Below, one piece after another: positions 57,309 to 64,000 of a DNA stretch of 64,000 nt. Below the pieces are notes generated by a model. That model was given only the letters and a program-made list of their open reading frames with translations. It was not told where the DNA came from and did no database searches. The stretch comes from Pyrenochaeta sp. MPI-SDFR-AT-0127 (Eukaryota > Ascomycota > Dothideomycetes > Pleosporales > Cucurbitariaceae). A program made the translations under genes and the position numbers. Location: positions 434,001 through 498,000 of the forward strand of contig JAGTJM010000008.1 of the NCBI GenBank assembly GCA_020747015.1, read 5' to 3'. How positions within the stretch are numbered: position 1 is the stretch's first letter; the number at the start of each line of letters is the position of its first letter.

Positions 57309-59024
57309 ATGATCGTCGTAATTGAATCATTACGCCAGCAAATAGCGACATGTGAAGCAGCGCTCGAGGATCTGCGCCGGCAGCTGGCGGAGGCAGAGCA
57401 CAGTCACCGCCAGCAGGAGAGAGTACTACGAAAGAAGAAACCGATTTCGACAGATCCATTGGATCATGACATGAACTTCGGTGTCTCCGATGCCTTCCGT
57501 GCCGAGGTCTTTGCTGTTCTGGAGCATGAAGGGCAAGCCTCAGAACAAGGAGGACTGGAAGAGGCAGGTAGATGGCCGCTCGAGAAAAGTGAATACAAGA
57601 GATATGGAAGACAATTGATTATGCCAGAGATTGGATTGCAGGGTATGTGCGCCTTCGAAAAAGAACTAATTTTAATGAAGTAGAATCATATTGACTCTGA
57701 TTCTGCCCAGGCCAGCTTCGCTTAAAGAAATCACGAGTACTCATTGTGGGAATCGGCGGCTTAGGTTGCCCAGCTGCGGCGTACCTGGTTGGCGCAGGTG
57801 TTGGTGCTGTAGGGTTGGTGGATGGCGATGTGGTTGAAGAGTCAAACCTTCACCGCCAAATCCTACATTCTACCGCGAAAGTTGGAATGACGAAGGTCGA
57901 AAGCGCGATAGTAGCTCTGAATTCGTGCGTGGACATGCTTGAACTGAACCTCATGACGATCTTATACTAATAACCTAGTCAGGCTTAATCCCAACGTCAA
58001 ACTCATACCTCACATATCGAGACTTACACCAGAAACGGCAATCTCAATCTTCAAAGATTACGATCTTGTTCTGGACTGCACCGATACACCAGCATCTCGC
58101 TACCTCATATCCGATGCCTGTGTCCTGCTCGGCAAGATACTCGTTTCAGCCTCAGCATTACGGATCGATGGTCAACTCATGGTGCTCAACAATCCACCTT
58201 TACCACCAGGAAACTCTAATGGAGGACCTTGCTACCGCTGTGTGTTCCCCAAACCACCACCCCCAGAATCTGTCGTGTCGTGCGGCGACGGGGGAATCTT
58301 GGGACCTGTTGTCGGCGTAATGGGTGTATTACAGGCCTTACAGGCTATCAAGGTTCTCGCGCAGGGTCATGCTACATCACAGGCAACACATATAGATCCA
58401 CCAAGCCTACTTGTATTTTCGGCCTTTTCGAACCCGATGTTCAGGTCTATAAAGTTGCGTTCGCGGAAAGTTACGTGTGCTGCATGTTCAGCGCAAGCAA
58501 CCATAACCCCCATGGCACTGGAGTCAGGAAGCCTGGACTATGTTCAATTTTGTGGCAGCATCAGTCCGGTTGACGCTCTCTCAGCGCAAGAACGCATATC
58601 AGCTGAGAATTACGCAAAGCTACGATCTGGTGTGAACCCGTTCACTGGGTCAGCATTGAGCAGAGACAGTCACATTTTAGTTGATGTCCGAGAGAAAGTG
58701 CAGTTCGAGCTATGTAATATCGACGGTAGTATCAACTTGCCTTTCTCCACTGTATCATCAACCCCAGGACCTTATCTTCGTATGAATACGCCCAGTCCTG
58801 GTTCAAACGACATGAATGTTGACGACGAGGATTGGGTCACCCAGCTGAAGCGGTCTGAGAAGCCGATCTTCGTGGTCTGCAGATTAGGCAACGACTCACA
58901 AATCACAGTCAAGAAAATGAAAGAGTTTGGGCTTGATTATGGAGGCAAGAGGTTTATTGGAGATATTCGGGGCGGCTTGCAGGCTTGGAGGAGCAATGTA
59001 GATGCAGATTTCCCAGACTACTAG
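57309..59024 (+). CDS. uba4: UBA4/MOCS3 adenylyltransferase-sulfurtransferase
   Basis: Three exons (57309-57642, 57711-57924, 57983-59024) give 529 aa. An N-terminal coiled coil (IESLRQQIATCEAALEDLRR) is followed by YGRQLIMPEIGLQGQLRLK and the E1-like ThiF domain: VGIGGLGCPAAAYL, ESNLHRQILH, DLVLDCTDTPASRYL, the zinc pairs CYRC and CAAC, and SCGDGGILGPVVG with the conserved cysteine. The C-terminal rhodanese domain carries the persulfide cysteine in FVVCRLGNDS. UBA4 activates Urm1 for thiolation of wobble uridine in tRNA and for protein urmylation. All expected catalytic residues are present. The stop codon lies 21 bp from that of the convergent FAD oxidase. Confidence 0.95.
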
Positions 59025-59045
59025 CATGTTTTCAAGCGGGTTTGA

Positions 59046-60709
59046 TCATGTAGAGTACAATCCTAACGTCTCGCCAACGACGCTCTTGAATATGCCCTTC
59101 GGGTCAAAGGCCTGCCTTACAGTCTTGAATCGCGCAAGGTAATCAGGGTTGAATCTGTTCTTTGCCACGGTAAGGCTGAACACCTCACGCGTGTTCTTTG
59201 ACCAATGCGGACGACACGGGAACTCGGTGACTAAAGCCTCCGCCAGTCGCTTGTAGAATGGCTCGTTGAATCTTATTCCATCGGCTGGCCTAAAGGTCGG
59301 GAAGTCAAACATGATCGCGCCTTTGCTCCAATCAGCGCCTCCCTCAGTTCCATTGGTGACTTGACCGAGGAAATCAAAGTAAGGTCTTCCGAACTTGATA
59401 TTGATTCCGGATCGGTATGTGGATGTCATGGTAATGTTGTAGATTGCCTTTTCGTCATCAAAAGCTTTTCGTACTCGCTGCAGAACCTCGTTGGCGCGTG
59501 TCATTGGGAATGCAAGTTCGAGTGTCAGGCCTCGCATTCCAAAGTCCCATTGTGTCTTGAACTTCTCAAACAGGGTATCGTTATACAAGCCACCAATGAG
59601 AACGTCATGGCTCCAGCCATATACCGGGAAGAATAAGATGGGTAAACCTGAGCCTTTTGTGCGAAAGTTGGGAAGGGACCAGAGACCAAAGAATAGCGAC
59701 TCTGCAAAGGTTCTTGAGAGTTCAGAAGTCTTGCCTGGTGATCATAAACTCGCATTAGTATACATCTAGCGTGCAAGTCACAGATCTACGTACCGGCTTC
59801 CAGTAGATTGTTACCTGAATTGGCATCGGACTCCGTTATGCTGAACGTCGATTGAAACCCTTCTTGGCTCTGCGAATTCGCTGGGATGGGATCATACCAT
59901 CGACGATGGAACACCTTAAGATGTGGCCACCACCAGAGATTTGCTGTTGCGTGCGGAGCTATCATGCCATAGATGTCGCCTTTGAGGACCTTGTCTTCGG
60001 CAAGTCTGGACCCGTCAGCCTTCATGTTTCCTTTGACAAGTTTTGCATGTACTTACATCTCCTGGTCTGCCAAAACTTTGAACTCGGGGTAGATCTTCAT
60101 CTTCACCTTTACAATGACGCCGAGCAAGCCGAGAGATGTTGATGCAGCAGACCATTCCTCAGTGTCACCCTTCTTAATCACCTTCAGGTCGCCTTTCCCA
60201 TCAACTATGTGCAGTTCTAGTGCACCTGCAGCAACCATACTGTCATTCTTCAAACTACTCCTGTGCGCTCCCATTGCAATAGAACCAGCGATGGTAATGT
60301 TCCAGTTGACCAAGGTGTACCCAATACTCGCACCACGGTTATGCAAGTAATCGGCTAGTTGCATGAAGGTCACGCCGGCCTCGAATACCACAGACCCTTC
60401 TGAGGCTCCGCTGGGCAATGAGAACTCGGTAATGCGGCTGAGGGCCTCAGTGCGAATCACCACGGTTCTAGGGTCATCGGAGCACATGGTATCGTACCAC
60501 ATGTGGCCTTTGCCGCTCGCTCTGACTGGTGTATTCGTATTAAACGCATTCTTGACGATAGCGATAGTTTGGTCGATCGTGGAAGGATTGTCTACCCTTG
60601 CGACATCGTTGCACGCTGGAAAGCCAGGGCCATCGAATGTATTGTAAGGCTCTGCGGAGAGAAGCCCAGGGAAGAGAACAAAAATGGTAGAAATGAGGAA
60701 GCGTGCCAT
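59046..60709 (-). CDS. Secreted FAD-linked lactone-oxidase-like protein
   Basis: Three exons (60709-60057, 60005-59794, 59734-59046) give 517 aa. A signal peptide (MARFLISTIFVLFPGLLSA) precedes an FAD-binding domain of the PCMH type (VRASGKGHMWYDTM, then VFEAGVTFMQLADYL and ITIAGSIAMGAHRSS). The C-terminal part resembles the sugar-lactone oxidase domain, with PCRPHWSKNT and FDPKGIFKS near the end. The histidine in GKGHMWYD sits where related aldonolactone oxidases bind FAD covalently. Relatives oxidise L-gulono- or D-arabinono-lactone; the signal peptide argues for an extracellular or vesicular substrate instead. Joints were fixed by DQEI/LAEDK and LLEAG/KTSEL. Confidence 0.87.
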
Positions 60710-61580
60710 AGCTGCTAGGTGTTCAGGCACCTGAGCATAGGACTCTTAGAAATTTGTGACCCTAGGCAGGTATTATACATCCGTGGCTTCTACCCCGGTT
60801 CTTGGAAACAACAACGGTCGCTTTCTCGTGTACAACAGCATACTGTCTTAAAGTCTAAGGTTAACCGACATGTGACGTGAGTCGTTTCCTTATTGGAGTA
60901 TGGGTGGTGGAAAGCTGCATGTACGCCTGCCAAATCCGGGAATGTCCGTGATACTACGTACCTGACCACCTGAGAGAGATATTAGGAAACCCTGTTAGCA
61001 GGAACCTGTGATCATTTTAAGGCTTGGTTTTTACACCTAGACCGGACATTTTCCCATGCTTGAACCAACATCGCCAAAAAATCAGAGGCGGAGTACAAGG
61101 TGCGCAAAGACCAGGGTACCTGACCCCTACCTACCCCTCATTCCTACCAGATCCACGCCCCTATACATGCCAACTCCAGACAATCCTTGAATACTCCGCA
61201 ATAATTCCTTTATTAATTTCTGCCAGGGGTGAAATAGGCCAATAACAGGAGACAAAGTTGCCTCGGATCTAAATTCACATCCAAATCAATAACAAAATTC
61301 CAAGATCTGTTCAAACTCGCTCAAGAGTGAATATATATGATCGCACACTTTTACGCCACATCTGCAGTACGCTATTCATCACGCGCGCGTACCATGGAAA
61401 GATGACCTGCGTCCTGTAACACATACGAGAGTCATCCCAACCTTCTCAGAAACATATACTGGGGCTATGATGGTCTTTTGCTTGCGCATGAGCATACGTG
61501 CAGATCGTGAAGGAGATCCACACTGAGTATACTGCTACACATCGGGCATTCGGACTAATCAATGTCGATGGTAGAAAAAG
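60710..61580. other. Intergenic
   Basis: About 870 bp; promoter of the FAD oxidase and 3' flank of nothing on this side except the beta-lactamase-like gene beyond. No gene recognised. Confidence 0.4.
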
Positions 61581-63272
61581 TTACGCGACCCTGTCCAACT
61601 TGACCAGCCACCCTAGCAGCTCGAGACTCACGGCCCGACCGGCTTGCATGTGAAAGACAAAAGTATCCAGGGGCTCGCGCACATACCGATATGGATCGCC
61701 CATAATCCAACCTGCACAATTCAGCTCCGCAAACCCCCTGTTTGTGGTCTTCTGATCCAATAACATTCTCCAGCTCTCCTTGGTTGTACCTAGAGAGTCT
61801 GGATCTGTGGGGTACAACCGAGCACTAAGATTCTCGAGTGCAACTCCTTCCATAGCAGCAAAAGACTTTAGCACTGGAACATTGTTGATCGTCATATTGG
61901 TGATTGCAATTCCGGGCCCATCGTTTGCAGTCAAAGTGACGGTGCCTGTAGAGTTCCCAGCAGCCAATCTATACGTACCGGCATACTTTGCCGCTGCCTG
62001 CGAACGCGCCAATTGATCTGCATACGCCACGAGCGGTTTGGTAACCAGACCGAGGAGTTCAAGCGCTGCGCTCGGTGGCCGATCTCCAGCAGCATGGATG
62101 GTGAGGGCAATGTCGTACTCTGGAATTATCACCGCGTAAGCCGCGTAGCCATTGACCCCTCCAGCCTTGGTGTATATGTCAATGGGGCGAGGGAAATTGA
62201 CACTAAGATCCGTTGGCCTCACAATCTCCCATGATATGCCAACGAGTTGCTGTAGTGATGGTAGCAATGCTCTGGGCTGTAACCATTTCCTCGTTGCCAC
62301 TTTATCAAGGAGCTGGTGATCAAGGAGTGCTTGGAGTAACCTAAGCATCTCATCTGGCGTTGACCAAAGACCCCCAGTCGGATTAAAATTGGCATAATCG
62401 GCAGTGAACCACCCAGCATCCGAAGGAAGCCTAGGAAGAATAGCAGATCCATTGTCTGGTGGCGTGATAAACGTTGACTGTGTCATTTCGAGTGGCTTAA
62501 GGATCAAATCATGTATGACCTCTTCATAACTCTTGCCATGCACAGCTTCGAGGGCCATACCGAGGAGATTGTAGCCTATATTAGAGTACATAGGTCCTGA
62601 GTTTGGTGAGTGTGGAGCATACGATGGATGGTTGAACATTGCTAGAACCTCCGCATCTGTGCAAGCGGAACCTCCTGGAACTGAATCGCATCCTGGGAGA
62701 GTGTTGTTGACCGTAGGTAGACCAAGAGTAGAGACATTAAAACCAATAAGAGACAGGTCACCAACGTAACCCTACAGCAACTGTTAGCTTAGGTAATGTG
62801 GTAATTCATCCTAGGTTAAACTTACGAAGCGCCCCAACCCAGCACTATGGTCTGCCAGTGCCCCAATGGTCACATGTTGATAGAGTTCCTCTTTGAGACC
62901 TGGGATGAACTTGGTGATCGAGTCCTCGAGACTGATTTTGTCACCACTTAGAAGTAGAGCGAGTGCCGTAAGCATTTTGGTAACGCTTCCAACACGGCTT
63001 TTCGTCTTGTGGAGGGATTGTGGAACTTCTCGACCCGGAGACGAGTGCTCATATTGAAAAATAGTGGTGTTACCGATCGACGCTTGGATGGCAAAAGAAG
63101 TATTTGCTCGAAATGGAAGGCTATTGAACACAGAATCTGGGATACTGAAATTTGATGGAACAGAGTTGAGCGATGGAGCTGGGAGAAGAGAACCTGGCAG
63201 TGGACATAGCGCAGATGTGGTGGTAGCTAGTATGGATAGCGTAACAACAGTAGGATTGAACGATCTGGTCAT
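61581..63272 (-). CDS. Secreted beta-lactamase-fold serine hydrolase
   Basis: Two exons (63272-62826, 62771-61581) give 545 aa. A signal peptide (MTRSFNPTVVTLSILATTTSA) is followed by the class-C beta-lactamase/penicillin-binding-protein fold: the SxxK motif in RVGSVTKMLTALAL, the YxN motif in GPMYSNIGYNLLGMAL, and GGLWSTPDEMLRLLQALL. A third motif may lie in TIHAAGD. Many N-glycosylation sites (NVS, NNT, NGS, NST) fit a secreted protein. Fungal members of this group act as esterases or amidases, some in specialised metabolism; antibiotic hydrolysis is not implied. The joint GRF/GYVGDLS is phase 0. Substrate unknown. Confidence 0.88.
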
Positions 63273-64000
63273 CGTTTAGAATAAGAGTTAAGATAAGGAA
63301 CAACAATGAAACAGCCACGAAGGAGAGCAGTGCTTGCCTACTTATGGATAATCTAGTGAGTAAAGAAGCCCAAGTCAGACTTCTTCTAGCTCTCATACTT
63401 ATGTGAATTTAACTCCCTGAAGTCTGCCAAAGCGCATGTTGCTCTTCGTCATCCGCATCCTGAGCCAAGACGTTGCCATGAGCGAGAGTGCAGCTACGCC
63501 TCTGCAGATCCTCGGAAACCGCTTGGCCTGGCATTGCGTACAATTCGTCTGACTATTCAGTTTGGTTGCCTGAAAGCTTTTGATGCACAAAGCGAAATTG
63601 AATTCTGAGTCTGTTGATTTGATAGGCCCTTGATGGGCAGTTGAGGGCGGAAGTTACCTCGATGAAGGCAGAGCACCAAAATTGGCTTACGAAAGTCAGC
63701 ACCGCCCGACGTCCTGCGTCATTGCGTGGCTTGTCTCATTACGCCCCTGGGGCGGATATCGCAAGAGTCCCCACCGTGTAAGCTCCTGTTCCGACCGGGA
63801 TCGGTGGCTGGAGTACAATTGCGAGTAAGCGGATGATGGCAGATCATACGAGCCGTCCAATCAGGAATTTGCAGCTTATATCCGAACAAACTTTGCAATC
63901 CCCATTTCAAAGGTTTACTTTTTTGGGAGACGCAGGAAATTGGATGTTTGCTGCGACACATAATAATGGCTTCGTGTCATAAATGCGGCGCACGCCTGAC
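63273..64000. other. Right-edge intergenic sequence
   Basis: Upstream flank of the beta-lactamase-like gene up to the window edge. Minus-strand frames at 63399-63590 and 63719-63961 do not look like protein. Nothing supportable. Confidence 0.4.

Noticed and set aside
1..64000. CRISPR arrays, rRNA, intact transposons, PKS/NRPS genes
   Set aside because: I looked for regularly spaced repeats, rRNA motifs, transposase or reverse-transcriptase signatures and large modular enzymes, and saw none.

Overview
The window is nuclear DNA from a filamentous ascomycete. Genes lie close together on both strands. They are cut by short GT-AG introns (mostly 46-75 nt) with CTAAC/CTGAC-type branch sites. Many products belong to families typical of filamentous fungi: a HET-domain protein, two fungal rhodopsin-type membrane proteins, a 2EXR/DUF7730-type protein and NmrA-like oxidoreductases. 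The overall flavour is Dothideomycete, probably Pleosporales, but that placement is inference from protein style, not a search. I reconstructed 25 protein genes or gene remnants that lie wholly inside the window, one gene cut by the left edge, and one intron-containing tRNA-Tyr gene. All splice models were read by eye and each keeps the reading frame.

Layout. 0-8.5 kb is sparse and AT-rich: the 5' end of a cytochrome P450 (cut by the edge), a secreted GH5 exo-1,3-beta-glucanase, a degraded-looking hypothetical, an alpha/beta hydrolase interrupted by an in-frame stop, and tRNA-Tyr(GUA). 8.5-16.7 kb has a fused SDR-NmrA oxidoreductase, a 7-TM rhodopsin-type protein, a secreted metallophosphoesterase and the ribosome-biogenesis G-patch protein TMA23. 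17.3-20.3 kb holds tRNA-His guanylyltransferase THG1, here carrying a 524-residue low-complexity insertion. A 4.3 kb stretch follows in which I see no gene. 24.5-29.3 kb has a 2EXR/DUF7730-type protein and two surface proteins in tandem. 30.5-32.5 kb is a concentrative nucleoside transporter.

35.5-49.1 kb is a compact housekeeping block: GCN5 (SAGA acetyltransferase), OST5 (oligosaccharyltransferase subunit, 79 aa in four exons), RAD1 (9-1-1 clamp), TOA1 (TFIIA large subunit), a bZIP regulator, a PAF-acetylhydrolase-like lipase and SLX9 (pre-40S assembly). 50.4-63.3 kb has a second rhodopsin-type protein, a HET-domain protein, UBA4 (tRNA thiolation/urmylation), a secreted FAD-linked lactone-oxidase-like protein and a secreted beta-lactamase-fold serine hydrolase.

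Functionally the core genes fall into transcription (GCN5, TOA1), ribosome and tRNA maturation (TMA23, SLX9, THG1, UBA4, tRNA-Tyr), genome stability (RAD1) and glycosylation (OST5). The accessory genes look like surface, secreted and small-molecule functions. I see no CRISPR array, no intact transposon, no rRNA and no backbone biosynthetic gene (PKS/NRPS/terpene).
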